Positions 10,595-20,617 of a stretch of 64,000 nt of DNA are shown here, piece after piece. This DNA is from Mycolicibacterium sp. CH28 (GTDB lineage Bacteria > Actinomycetota > Actinomycetes > Mycobacteriales > Mycobacteriaceae), in the NCBI RefSeq assembly GCF_004745805.1, contig NZ_SRLQ01000004.1:496001-560000 (forward strand), given 5' to 3'. The translations under genes were made by a program, and so were the position numbers. How positions within the stretch are numbered: the stretch's first letter is position 1; every line of letters begins with the position of its first letter. Under the pieces are notes generated by a model that searched no databases, had not been told where the DNA came from, and saw only the letters and a program-made list of their open reading frames with translations.

Positions 10595-11305
10595 ATGGAG
10601 AAGGTGATTGTCACGCTGCGCGCGGATACGGCCGATGACGACTGGGCCGGCCAGATCCGCGGCCCGGTGGCAGAGGGACTGCTTGATCTGGGGCTGGCGG
10701 GTCTCACCGTCAACGTCCGCGACGCCGACGTCCGCGATTCACTGATGACGCTGACCACGTTGGACCCGCCGGTGCAGGCGCTGGTCAGCCTGTGGACTCA
10801 GCAGCACTACGGCGAGCAGGTGACCGACGCGCTCGAGCTACTCGGTCGGCGTGCCCAGCACGTCGCCGCCTACCTGGTCACGGAATCCGCCCCGCTGCCG
10901 CCACCCTCGACGCCGCCCGGCGAGCGGGCACCGGCACTGGCCAACGTGGCGCTGTTGCGCCGGCCCGCCGACATGGACGAGCCGACGTGGCTGTCCCGCT
11001 GGCACGGTGACCACACCCGGGTGGCCATCGAAACCCAGTCCACGTTCGGCTATGTGCAGAACTACGTGGTGCGCGCGCTGACTCCGGACGCTCCGGTGAT
11101 CAACGCGATCGTCGAGGAGTTGTTCCCCAACGAGGCGGTGAGCAGCCTGCACGCATTCTTCGGGGCCGCCGACGACGCCGATCTGCGCAGCCGGATGGAG
11201 CAGATGGTCGCCAGCACAGCGGCGTTCGGCGCCAACGTCAACATCGATGCGGTGCCCACCAGCCGCTACGTGTTCCGGAGTCCTTTCCAGAGCGCTGCGG
11301 TATGA
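10595..11305 (+). CDS. EthD-domain protein
   Basis: A 236-residue protein of the dimeric alpha-beta barrel (EthD) superfamily. The second half has the family pattern, with RRPADMDEPTWLSRWHGDHTRVAIETQSTFGYVQNYVVR matching the [LI]xR+xGxS..eF..yW...H..la signature. The first half is a degenerate copy. EthD proteins accompany oxidation pathways, and some members are small decarboxylases or cyclases. Its stop overlaps the start of the F420-type gene (ATGA), so the two are coupled. Function not resolvable. Confidence 0.75.
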   Translation: MEKVIVTLRADTADDDWAGQIRGPVAEGLLDLGLAGLTVNVRDADVRDSLMTLTTLDPPVQALVSLWTQQHYGEQVTDALELLGRRAQHVAAYLVTESAPLPPPSTPPGERAPALANVALLRRPADMDEPTWLSRWHGDHTRVAIETQSTFGYVQNYVVRALTPDAPVINAIVEELFPNEAVSSLHAFFGAADDADLRSRMEQMVASTAAFGANVNIDAVPTSRYVFRSPFQSAAV

Positions 11306-11745
11306 CCACCCTGCACGACGCCGTTGCGCTGGCCAGGGCCGATCAGGGCCTGGCGGTGGTGTCGACGCTGCGAGCCAACCAGACCATCCAGGCGTCGCTG
11401 GTCAACGCCGGGATCTTGGCTCATCCGGCGACCGCCGAGCCGGTGCTGGCCTTCGTCACCTACGGGCGGGTGAAGCTGGCCAACCTGCGGGCCCGCCCGG
11501 CGGTGGCGGTGACGTTCCGCGACGGCTGGCAGTGGGCGACCGTCGAGGGTCGCGCCGAGCTCGCCGGGCCGGCCGACCCCACCGACTGGCTGGGCTGGCC
11601 CGAACAGCTCCGGCTGCTGCTGCGCGACATCTTCACCGCTTGTGGTGGCGCCCACGACAATTGGGACGAGTACGACCGGGTGATGGTCGAGCAGGGCCGA
11701 ACCGCGGTCCTGGTGACCCCGACCCGCGTGTACAGCAACGGCTGA
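11302..11745 (+). CDS. Pyridoxamine-oxidase-fold, F420-dependent-type oxidoreductase (FDOR-B)
   Basis: A 147-residue split beta-barrel protein. The pattern SLVNAGILAHPATAEPVLAFVTYGRVKLANLRARPAVAVTF is characteristic of the mycobacterial F420-binding group rather than of true PNP oxidases. These small cytoplasmic enzymes use reduced F420 to reduce enones, quinones or tetrapyrroles. It is translationally coupled to the preceding EthD gene and followed after 59 bp by a crotonase gene. Cofactor assignment rests on family resemblance only. Confidence 0.78.
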   Translation: MTTLHDAVALARADQGLAVVSTLRANQTIQASLVNAGILAHPATAEPVLAFVTYGRVKLANLRARPAVAVTFRDGWQWATVEGRAELAGPADPTDWLGWPEQLRLLLRDIFTACGGAHDNWDEYDRVMVEQGRTAVLVTPTRVYSNG

Positions 11746-11804
11746 GTCTCACCTGCCGGACTCTGCACACCGCGGGGCGTCCTGAGCCGGTTAGTCTCCT
11801 GCGC

Positions 11805-12560
11805 GTGACGCTGCTCATCGACGACGAGAACCGGGTTCGCACCCTCACCCTCAACCGACCCGATGCCCTCAACGCTTTCAACGAGGCGCTCTATGACGCG
11901 ACCACGGAGGCGTTGCTGGCCGCGGCCGAAGATCCCGAGGTTGCGGTCGTCCTCATCACCGGTGCCGGGCGTGCGTTCAGCGCTGGCCAGGACCTCGGCG
12001 ACATGCAGGCCCGCATCACCGACGCCGAGTTCGCGGCGGGCAAGCACGGTTTCCCCGGGATGATCGACGCTCTCACCGCGTTCCCGAAACCCCTGATCTG
12101 CGCGGTCAACGGCGTCGGCCTGGGCATCGGTACGACGATCCTGGGCTATGCCGATCTGGCCTTCATGTCCACCACGGCCCGGCTCAAGTGCCCGTTCACC
12201 AGCCTGGGTGTGGCCCCCGAGGCCGCCTCGTCGTATCTGTTGCCGCAGTTGATGGGCCGGCAAAACGCCGCCTGGCTGTTGATGTCCTCGGAGTGGGTGG
12301 ACGCGCAGGAGGCGCTGCGGATGGGTCTGGTCTGGCGGGTATGCGAGCCCGACGAGTTGATGGCCGATGCCCGCAAGCACGCCGAAGTCCTTGCCTCCCG
12401 GCCGATTCCGAGTCTCGTCGCGGTCAAGCAGACCATGGTCGAGCCGATCCGCGCGGAGATCGCCGCGGCCGCGGCCCGCGAGTACGAGCAGTTCGAGCAG
12501 CTGATGGGTGCTGCGGCCAACGCCGAGGCGCTGGCCGATTTCCACCGCGGCAGGTCCTAG
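11805..12560 (+). CDS. Enoyl-CoA hydratase/isomerase (crotonase) family protein
   Basis: A 251-residue crotonase. LITGAGRAFSAGQDLGDM supplies the first oxyanion-hole segment, and NGVGLGIGTTILGYADLAFM the second. The segment FTSLGVAPEAASSYLLPQLMG resembles the isomerase (ECI/PaaG-like) subgroup: the first hydratase Glu is not kept, while a Glu occurs in APEA. Enoyl-CoA isomerase or a related CoA-thioester reaction is therefore more likely than classical hydration (inference). The GTG start is followed directly by the conserved first strand. No strong ribosome site is visible. Confidence 0.85.
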   Translation: MTLLIDDENRVRTLTLNRPDALNAFNEALYDATTEALLAAAEDPEVAVVLITGAGRAFSAGQDLGDMQARITDAEFAAGKHGFPGMIDALTAFPKPLICAVNGVGLGIGTTILGYADLAFMSTTARLKCPFTSLGVAPEAASSYLLPQLMGRQNAAWLLMSSEWVDAQEALRMGLVWRVCEPDELMADARKHAEVLASRPIPSLVAVKQTMVEPIRAEIAAAAAREYEQFEQLMGAAANAEALADFHRGRS

Positions 12561-12566
12561 GGTCGG

Positions 12567-12764
12567 TCAGCCCGCCATCGCCGGTGACTGTGCGTCGGAT
12601 GCGGCGAAGTACGCCTCGATGATGGCCCGTACCGTGCGCCGGCACCGCCCGCAATCGTGCCCGGCGCCGCAGGCCGCCGCGACCTGCTTGGACGTCGATG
12701 CCCCGCCAGCGACCGCCTCGGTGACCGCCTGCGTGGTAGCGCCAGCGCACAGGCAGACATACAT
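12567..12764 (-). CDS. bfd: Bacterioferritin-associated ferredoxin Bfd
   Basis: A 65-residue [2Fe-2S] protein. All four ligands are present: Cys4 and Cys6 (CLC), Cys38 and Cys41 (CGRC), the Bfd arrangement. Bfd reduces the ferric core of bacterioferritin so that stored iron can be released. Divergent from bfrA across a promoter region with tandem IdeR-type boxes, so it should respond to iron status. Pairing bfd with bfrA head to head fits a single iron-mobilising unit. Confidence 0.92.
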   Translation of the reverse strand: MYVCLCAGATTQAVTEAVAGGASTSKQVAAACGAGHDCGRCRRTVRAIIEAYFAASDAQSPAMAG

Positions 12765-12801
12765 CAGTGCTTACCTCCCACCCAGGATCGGACCAGTCGC
12801 A

Positions 12802-12840
12802 TTAGTGCAGACTAACCTTAGTTAGGTTTGCCTACAACAC
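12802..12840. promoter_or_regulatory. Two tandem IdeR-type iron boxes
   Basis: Compared with the mycobacterial IdeR consensus TTAGGTTAGSCTAACCTAA, the stretch 12802-12820 (TTAGTGCAGACTAACCTTA) matches 14 of 19 positions and 12822-12840 (TTAGGTTTGCCTACAACAC) about 13. They lie between divergent bfd and bfrA. Tandem IdeR boxes upstream of bfrA are known in M. tuberculosis, where IdeR activates iron storage. Site matches were counted by eye. Confidence 0.78.
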
Positions 12841-12946
12841 TCCAGCCTTTCGCGTTGGGCGCGACCCGTCCCGGGCTTGCACTAGGGTGATTTGGGTCGC
12901 TGTTTAACTCGGCCCGTTGATCGCTGACCTGGGGGTAGGAGACGTC

Positions 12947-13426
12947 ATGCAAGGTGATCCGGAAGTTCTTCGCTTGCTCAACGAGCAGCTGACAAGCGAG
13001 CTGACCGCAATCAACCAGTACTTCTTGCACTCCAAGATGCAGGACAACTGGGGCTTCACCGAACTGGCCAAGCACACGCGCGAAGAGTCCTTCGACGAGA
13101 TGCGCCACGCCGAGGCGATCACCGATCGCATCCTGCTGCTGGACGGCTTGCCCAACTATCAGCGACTCGGCTCGCTTCGCGTTGGGCAGACCCTGCGCGA
13201 GCAGTTCGAATGCGACCTCGCGATCGAGTACGAGGTGGTCGCCCGCCTCAAGCCGGCGATCATCGTGTGCCGCGAGAAGCAGGACTCCACTTCGGCCGTC
13301 CTGTTCGAGGGGATCGTGGCCGACGAGGAAAACCACATCGACTACCTCGAGACTCAACTCGAGCTGATGGACAAGCTGGGCGTGGAGCTGTACTCCGCGC
13401 AGTGCGTGTCACGCCCGCCGAGCTGA
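12947..13426 (+). CDS. bfrA: Bacterioferritin BfrA
   Basis: A 159-residue haem ferritin, the same length as M. tuberculosis BfrA (Rv1876). It assembles into 24-subunit cages that oxidise and store iron. Ferroxidase ligands are visible, starting with Glu18 in QLTSELTAINQY, then the ExxH pair in DEMRHAE and the second pair in DEENHIDY; the haem Met lies in the DEMRH segment. The ATG preceded by TAGGAGA gives the normal N-terminus; an in-frame start ten codons upstream is not used. The next gene is the Rv1877-type MFS exporter, then glnA3, as in M. tuberculosis apart from one intervening gene. Confidence 0.96.
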   Translation: MQGDPEVLRLLNEQLTSELTAINQYFLHSKMQDNWGFTELAKHTREESFDEMRHAEAITDRILLLDGLPNYQRLGSLRVGQTLREQFECDLAIEYEVVARLKPAIIVCREKQDSTSAVLFEGIVADEENHIDYLETQLELMDKLGVELYSAQCVSRPPS

Positions 13427-13469
13427 CCACAACCCCTGGTCGGGGGGAGACTTTCGCGTCGCTCTGTGA

Positions 13470-15548
<2,079 letters not shown>

Positions 15549-15551
<3 letters not shown>

Positions 15552-15562
15552 AACGTGTTCCA
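15549..15562. promoter_or_regulatory. KstR-type operator
   Basis: TAGAACGTGTTCCA fits the KstR pattern TnnAACnnGTTnnA at every fixed position. It begins on the stop codon of the MFS gene and lies 31 bp before the AhpD-like gene. KstR is the TetR-type repressor of mycobacterial cholesterol catabolism. Binding is inferred. Confidence 0.65.
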
Positions 15563-15592
15563 GATTTGTCTCCCGCGGCGTAGCATCGCGCC

Positions 15593-16090
15593 ATGAGCCG
15601 AATCGGAAACTTCGCCGACGACGACATCGCCGGATGGGTGGTCAAGTCCCCGGATCTAGGCACCGCCATGGCGGCCTTCAGCAGCGCGGTGTACAGCGAC
15701 AAGAACCGGCTGTCGTTGCGGGTTCGGGAGATCGCCCGGGCCGTCATCGCGCTCGACAACGAGTGTGTGCTGTGCCAGAACACCCGCGACGCCGGCGGTC
15801 CGGCGGCCGGGGTGGACGAAGACCTCTACGACCACGCCGCCGAATGGCAGACCTGGCCCGGCTACACCGAACAGGAGCGCATCGCCGCCGAGTTCGCCCA
15901 CCGGTTCGGCACCGAACACGCGAAACTTCGTGACGACGACGATTTTTGGGCGCGCGCCCATGAGCATTTCTCCGATGAGCTGCTGACCGACCTGACGATC
16001 TCATGCGCCATGTGGGTTGGCATGGGCCGGATGCTGAGCACGCTGGACATCGGTCAGTCCTGCATTTTGACATTGCCCAGTCGCACCTAA
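15593..16090 (+). CDS. Carboxymuconolactone decarboxylase / AhpD-like protein
   Basis: A 165-residue helical protein of the AhpD/CMD fold. The pattern LSLRVREIARAVIALDNECVLCQNTR contains the CxxC pair (Cys-Val-Leu-Cys, about residues 59-62) that gives AhpD-type proteins peroxidase-partner activity, followed by a helix that usually supplies a His; here it is Asn-Thr-Arg. The KstR-type box directly upstream suggests control with sterol catabolism rather than with the adjacent transporter. Alternative roles include decarboxylase or other thiol-redox activity. Confidence 0.8.
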   Translation: MSRIGNFADDDIAGWVVKSPDLGTAMAAFSSAVYSDKNRLSLRVREIARAVIALDNECVLCQNTRDAGGPAAGVDEDLYDHAAEWQTWPGYTEQERIAAEFAHRFGTEHAKLRDDDDFWARAHEHFSDELLTDLTISCAMWVGMGRMLSTLDIGQSCILTLPSRT

Positions 16091-16130
16091 CGGCTTATAT
16101 GCCCGGCAAGTCCCGGGCGCGGTCGGCAGA

Positions 16131-17462
16131 ATGGCTGCCATGACCACTCTGGAATCCGACGGGGTGGACACCGTCGTCGGAACCGTCGTCAACCCGGCCG
16201 GCCTCACGCACGCCAAGACCGTGCCGATCCGCCGGACCAACGCGTTCGCCGATCCCGGGTTGGGTGCCAGCCCGGTGTGGCACGGGTTCACCATCGACCG
16301 AGCCGGAATCGCGTTCAGTGACGGCATCAGCGTCGTCGGCGACGAGCGGATCCGCATCGACCTCGACGCGTTGCGCGGCCTCGGCGACGGCCTGGCCTGG
16401 GCACCGGGATCGTTCTTCGACCAGGACGGCAACCCGATCCCGTCCTGCGCGCGCGGCACGCTGGCACGCATTGAGTCGAGGCTGGCCGAGGCCGGCCTGC
16501 GGGCCCTCGTCGGCCACGAGATCGAATTCCTGCTCGTCGATCCCGAGGGCAACCGGCTGCCCGGCAACCTGTGGGCGCAGTACGGGCTTGCCGGGGTGCT
16601 CGAGCACGAGGGCTTCGTGCGCGACGTGACCGCCGCAGCCACCGCTGCAGGAGTGGGGATCGAGCAGTTCCATCCCGAGTACGGCCTCAACCAGTTCGAG
16701 ATCTCGCTGACGCCGCGTCCGCCGGTAGCGGCCGCGGATCAGTTGATCCTCACTCGGATCATCATCAGCCGCGTCGCCCGCAACTATGGAACGCGAGTGA
16801 GCCTGTCGCCGGTACCTTTCGCCGGCAGCGTGGGTTCGGGTGCACACCAACACTTTTCGCTGCTGCGCGGTGACATCCCGGTGTTCTCGGGTGGCTCCGG
16901 ACCGCACGGCCTGACCGAGGAGGGGCAGGCGGCGATCGGCGGGATCGTGGCCGGCCTGCCCGAGGCTGCGCTGATCTTCTGCGGGTCGATCGTGTCGGGA
17001 CTGCGAATGCAGCCGGGCAACTGGGCGGGTGCCTACGACTGTTGGGGTACCGAGAATCGGGAGGCAGCCGTCCGCTATCTGCAGGCCGGACCGGGAAATC
17101 CCTACGGCGCCAACGTTGAGGTGAAGGTCGTCGACCCGTCGGCCAATCCGTACTTCGCCACCGCGGCCATCCTCGGGCTGGCCCTCGACGGTATCGAACG
17201 TAACACCGCACTGCCGCAGGAGATCCCGGTTGATCCGGCCACGTTGTCCGACGAGCAGCGCAGCGCTGCCGGTGTGGTGGCGCTGTCGGCGGACCAGGGT
17301 GTGCAGATCGCGGCGCTGGACGGCTCGCAGCGAATGCGCGCGATTCTCGGTGACCCGGCGGTCAACGTGCTGGTGGCCGTGCGCCGCTACGAGCACGAGA
17401 CCTATTCACATCTGGATCCCGAGCAGCTCACCGACAAGTTCCGGATGGCCTGGAGCCTGTAA
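16131..17462 (+). CDS. glnA3: Glutamine-synthetase-like enzyme GlnA3
   Basis: A 443-residue GS-fold ligase (or 440 if the ATG three codons later is used). The N-terminal beta-grasp domain runs to about residue 105. The catalytic domain has the Glu-rich metal motifs (GHEIEFLLVDP, FHPEYGLNQFEISL), the HQHFSLL segment, and a C-terminal glutamate-flap/ATP region around NPYGANVEVKVVDPSANPYFA. It matches Rv1878 and, like it, sits behind bfrA and the MFS gene. GlnA3-type proteins are not the main glutamine synthetase; in actinomycetes relatives gamma-glutamylate polyamines or other amines. Substrate here unknown. Convergent with the lipase gene. Confidence 0.9.
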   Translation: MAAMTTLESDGVDTVVGTVVNPAGLTHAKTVPIRRTNAFADPGLGASPVWHGFTIDRAGIAFSDGISVVGDERIRIDLDALRGLGDGLAWAPGSFFDQDGNPIPSCARGTLARIESRLAEAGLRALVGHEIEFLLVDPEGNRLPGNLWAQYGLAGVLEHEGFVRDVTAAATAAGVGIEQFHPEYGLNQFEISLTPRPPVAAADQLILTRIIISRVARNYGTRVSLSPVPFAGSVGSGAHQHFSLLRGDIPVFSGGSGPHGLTEEGQAAIGGIVAGLPEAALIFCGSIVSGLRMQPGNWAGAYDCWGTENREAAVRYLQAGPGNPYGANVEVKVVDPSANPYFATAAILGLALDGIERNTALPQEIPVDPATLSDEQRSAAGVVALSADQGVQIAALDGSQRMRAILGDPAVNVLVAVRRYEHETYSHLDPEQLTDKFRMAWSL

Positions 17463-17494
17463 GGGCCGCGACGACGGGGCTCGCCGAACATCGG

Positions 17495-18817
17495 CTAGAA
17501 CTCTCCGCAATTTGGGGTGGTGGGTACCCCGTTGAACCGGTCGGTGAGCCAGGCGATGGTGCGTTCACCGTCCACATACGGTTCGATCAGGCTGTTGACC
17601 GACATCTTGTTGAGCAGCGGGGGCTGTTCGTTGGTCCAGAAGGTGACATCAGCGCCTTTCGTGCACCAGTCGATCGCGGTGTCCCGGGCGGATTGGTAGG
17701 GCGAGAGCGAATCCCAGCGGTTGTGGACCATGAACACCGGGCCGGTGGGTTTGAGGTTGCCGAGGCGCTGATTGGCCAGCAGGGTCTTGAGCGGGTCCGC
17801 CGACGCCAGCTGCATGGGGTCGGTGTTGAACCAATATTGCATGTGGCGGAATGCGTAGTCGACGCTGCCCTGGACCAGGCAGGTGTGTCCGCTCCAATCG
17901 AGCATCTGCAGTCCGCGGGGGTTCAGTGCATCGCGCAACGGTTGCTCGGTTTGGGGGTAGGACGCGAAGATGCCGCGCAATAGGTAGCCGGTCAAGACCG
18001 CGAGGAAGTTGCCGTCGATAGCTGGCAGCGCCGCCGTGATATCCGTGGGAACTCCCGCTCCGTATGACCCGACGATGTGGAGTTCGGGTGCGTAACTCGA
18101 CCCCAACTCGGCCGCGGACATCGCTGCCTGACCCCCGGTTGTCCAGCCCCAGAAGGCCACCGGGCCTTTGGGATCCAGCGATGTTCCGGGCAGCTTCATC
18201 GCGGCGCGGGCGGCGTCGATCAACGCGGTGCCAGCCGCGGACCGATTCATGAACTGCGGAGACTCGGGACCGTGAATGCCCATGCCGACGCCGTCAGTGA
18301 CTACGATCGCGAATCCCCGGGCCAATAGTGTTGCGATGAAACCCTCTTCGTAGTTGAACATCAGGTCGAAGCCTTGCGAGAAGTGGATACCCTGGTTGAA
18401 GAGCCGCGACGGGGCACACTGCTCGCCGGTCCCGTAGGGTCCGGTCGCGTAGGCGATCAAGGGACGTGGCCCCTTGCCCGGCCACGGGACGTCCGGCTCG
18501 ATGTAGGTACCGGTCACTGCGACAGGATTACCCTGAGCATCGCTGCTGCGATACATGATTCGGGTTCCCGTCCCGACAAACGCACCCAGCTGACCCGAGG
18601 GTTCCAGCACCAAACGCGAGGGTTCGGTACGGATGAGATCACCGGGCCGGCCGTCCGGAAGCGGATTTGGCGGCGTGTAGAATGTTTCGTAATCCTGGTC
18701 ATCGGCCCGTGCGACCGGATTGATCGGTGTGACGGGCGATGCGGTTAACGCCAATACCGCAACCGCAAGACCGATCATGAATCGGCTTGCGCTGCAGCGG
18801 TGTTGGATTTGTGCCAT
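17495..18817 (-). CDS. Secreted LIP-family lipase-like protein with Thr at the nucleophile position
   Basis: A 440-residue alpha/beta-hydrolase of the secretory lipase (LIP) family, with a Sec signal peptide (SRFMIGLAVAVLALTASP, cleavage near residue 38). The family nucleophile elbow GxSxG is here GWTTGG (codons ACA ACC), so Thr replaces Ser. An Asp in NRWDSLSPY is retained as a possible acid, and a His in the last third could serve as base. AAGGAAA precedes the ATG. It lies 94 bp downstream of the flavin monooxygenase gene on the same strand and may be the last gene of the catabolic operon or independent. Family members hydrolyse esters; activity of this copy is doubtful. Confidence 0.82.
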   Translation of the reverse strand: MAQIQHRCSASRFMIGLAVAVLALTASPVTPINPVARADDQDYETFYTPPNPLPDGRPGDLIRTEPSRLVLEPSGQLGAFVGTGTRIMYRSSDAQGNPVAVTGTYIEPDVPWPGKGPRPLIAYATGPYGTGEQCAPSRLFNQGIHFSQGFDLMFNYEEGFIATLLARGFAIVVTDGVGMGIHGPESPQFMNRSAAGTALIDAARAAMKLPGTSLDPKGPVAFWGWTTGGQAAMSAAELGSSYAPELHIVGSYGAGVPTDITAALPAIDGNFLAVLTGYLLRGIFASYPQTEQPLRDALNPRGLQMLDWSGHTCLVQGSVDYAFRHMQYWFNTDPMQLASADPLKTLLANQRLGNLKPTGPVFMVHNRWDSLSPYQSARDTAIDWCTKGADVTFWTNEQPPLLNKMSVNSLIEPYVDGERTIAWLTDRFNGVPTTPNCGEF

Positions 18818-18911
18818 AGAATTTCCTTGTCGTCGGTAAATGGGTATGCGGGAACGCTGCGACCGCGTAGGGCGCGGCAGCAGTCGGCGGTGGCGGGGTG
18901 AACCGCTGGAG

Positions 18912-20444
18912 TCAGATCGTGGATTCGATGGCGCGCGGCTCGCTGTGCCGGGCACCTGTCTTACCGTCGATCCGGCGGTGCAGTGCTCGAGTGGCCGCTT
19001 GATAGGCGGCTGGCCGGATGGGCAGTAGCCACTGCCGCAACTGGGTCCACCACCCGACATTGACGCCCACCTCGTCGAGGATTTCGTCGATCTGGCGCAC
19101 GGAGAAGGGGATGATGTTGGTTCCGTGAGCGTGCTTGCCCTCGGTGCGTTCGATCATCCAGTTCAGCCGTCGCTCGGCGAACGCCCGCTGCTGGTCGAGC
19201 GGGGGAAGCTCGGCGTCGCCGGCCAGATAGTTGACTACCCATATCGCGGCGGCCTCGGCACTGATCGGACTCAGCAACGAGGACCCGTAGCCGACAAAGA
19301 ACAGCCGGGGAACGTCGATGGGCAGGATCTGCCGGTACAGCTGGAAGTTGCCGTTCGAGTCGGTGATGCGCGCACGGAGGTCCTCAGGCAGGAATGGCGT
19401 CCGTTGCTGGTACCCGGTCGCGCAGACAACGGCGTCGACGCGGCGTGTGGTGCCGTCCGAGAACTCCACTGTCGGGACGCCATCCTTGTCGTGAAGTCCG
19501 GTGATGGACACCCCGCGTCGCATGTCGATGACGCCGTCGCGAATCTTCTCGTAGAAGCCCTCGGTGGCGAGGCTGACCGCGTGCCGCACGATCCGGTCGA
19601 ACGGACCCTCCGGCACCAGGCCGAGCTGGTCGAACATCAGCTGTCGTCGGGTGATCCGTTCCACCACTCCGAGCAGGGCGTTGCGGGCTGATCGGCCGGG
19701 GCCGGTGATGACGCGGGCGAAGCCGCGTTGGTCGATGTGTTCGAACAACGCCTCGGTGAGTCGGGTGAGCAACAGATACTTGTAGTTCAGCACCCCGCCG
19801 AGCTTGCGCGGCATCTTCCAGGTGACCTCGCGGGCGGCGACGGTGGTCGACTGCGCCACGTCGCTGAGCGCCTCAGCGATATCACATGACGACTTGCCGT
19901 AGCCGACGACGACGATATCCTTGTCGACGGCATCCTGCAGGTCGTTGAATTCTGAAGCGGCGCAAACGCGACCGCCGGCCCGGCTGAACTCTTCGATGCC
20001 TGGATAATCCGGAATAAACGGGTCGCAGAAGATGCCGGTGGCCACGATCAGTTGATCGAACTCGCTCTGATCGGTAGTCCCGGCGCCGAGGCCCCTGGTA
20101 GTCAGGGTCCACCGCCCGGCCACCTCGTCGAGCTCCGCCGACACCACCTCGGTGTTCAACCGGACCAGGCGCCCCAGGTCGAAGTGGTGCGCGTACGCGG
20201 CGAGGTACTGCTGCACCTGGGCGCCGGTCGGCCACTCCGGATATGCCTCCGGCATCGGAAAGTCGGAAAACGCGTAGGTGTCCTTGCCGTTCTGCGTGGT
20301 CACCCCTGGGTAGAGACGGGTTCGGCTCCACACCCCGCCGATATCCGGAGCCTTCTCGAAAATGGCTACCTCGAAGCCGAATTCGGTCAGCAGCTTCGCT
20401 GAGGACAGCCCGGCGACACCCGCCCCAATGATGGCGATCTTCAT
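18912..20444 (-). CDS. Flavin-containing monooxygenase (FMO/BVMO superfamily)
   Basis: A 510-residue two-dinucleotide-domain flavoprotein that should use NADPH and oxygen. The FAD site GAGVAGLSSAK lies at residues 7-17 and the NADPH site VVGYGKSSCDIAEAL near 195. CATGYQ near 350 is a typical late motif. The FMO/BVMO fingerprint region (FSRAGGRVCAASEFND) lacks the usual His, so hydroxylation versus Baeyer-Villiger activity is open. Start chosen at MKIAIIG with GGGAG upstream; the longer frame has no support. Last enzyme of the minus-strand catabolic operon. Confidence 0.87.
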   Translation of the reverse strand: MKIAIIGAGVAGLSSAKLLTEFGFEVAIFEKAPDIGGVWSRTRLYPGVTTQNGKDTYAFSDFPMPEAYPEWPTGAQVQQYLAAYAHHFDLGRLVRLNTEVVSAELDEVAGRWTLTTRGLGAGTTDQSEFDQLIVATGIFCDPFIPDYPGIEEFSRAGGRVCAASEFNDLQDAVDKDIVVVGYGKSSCDIAEALSDVAQSTTVAAREVTWKMPRKLGGVLNYKYLLLTRLTEALFEHIDQRGFARVITGPGRSARNALLGVVERITRRQLMFDQLGLVPEGPFDRIVRHAVSLATEGFYEKIRDGVIDMRRGVSITGLHDKDGVPTVEFSDGTTRRVDAVVCATGYQQRTPFLPEDLRARITDSNGNFQLYRQILPIDVPRLFFVGYGSSLLSPISAEAAAIWVVNYLAGDAELPPLDQQRAFAERRLNWMIERTEGKHAHGTNIIPFSVRQIDEILDEVGVNVGWWTQLRQWLLPIRPAAYQAATRALHRRIDGKTGARHSEPRAIESTI

Positions 20445-20467
20445 CTGAGTCTCCCTGTGATTGTGGT

Positions 20468-20617
20468 CTAGACGTGGCTGACTTGTGGAGTTGACGCTTC
20501 GCGCTTGCTGTGATCGCGTTCTGGGTGCGCCTTCTTCGCGGTGGCCTCGACAGCGATGTCGGGCAGGTTCTTCCAGGTGAGCAGCGGGTCGGTGGCAAGC
20601 TCCTGGTACGCCGTCAT
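20468..20617 (-). CDS. 49-residue protein of unknown function in the catabolic operon
   Basis: Short gene whose ATG overlaps the stop of the meta-cleavage hydrolase gene (ATGA) and which ends 23 bp before the monooxygenase start. Such tight coupling on both sides argues that it is translated. The product starts MTAYQELATDPLLTWKNLPD, then becomes highly charged with several His and Lys. No transmembrane segment, Cys or signal peptide is seen. I do not recognise it; it could be a small subunit, a chaperone for the flavoprotein, or a degraded domain. Confidence 0.6.
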   Translation of the reverse strand: MTAYQELATDPLLTWKNLPDIAVEATAKKAHPERDHSKREASTPQVSHV

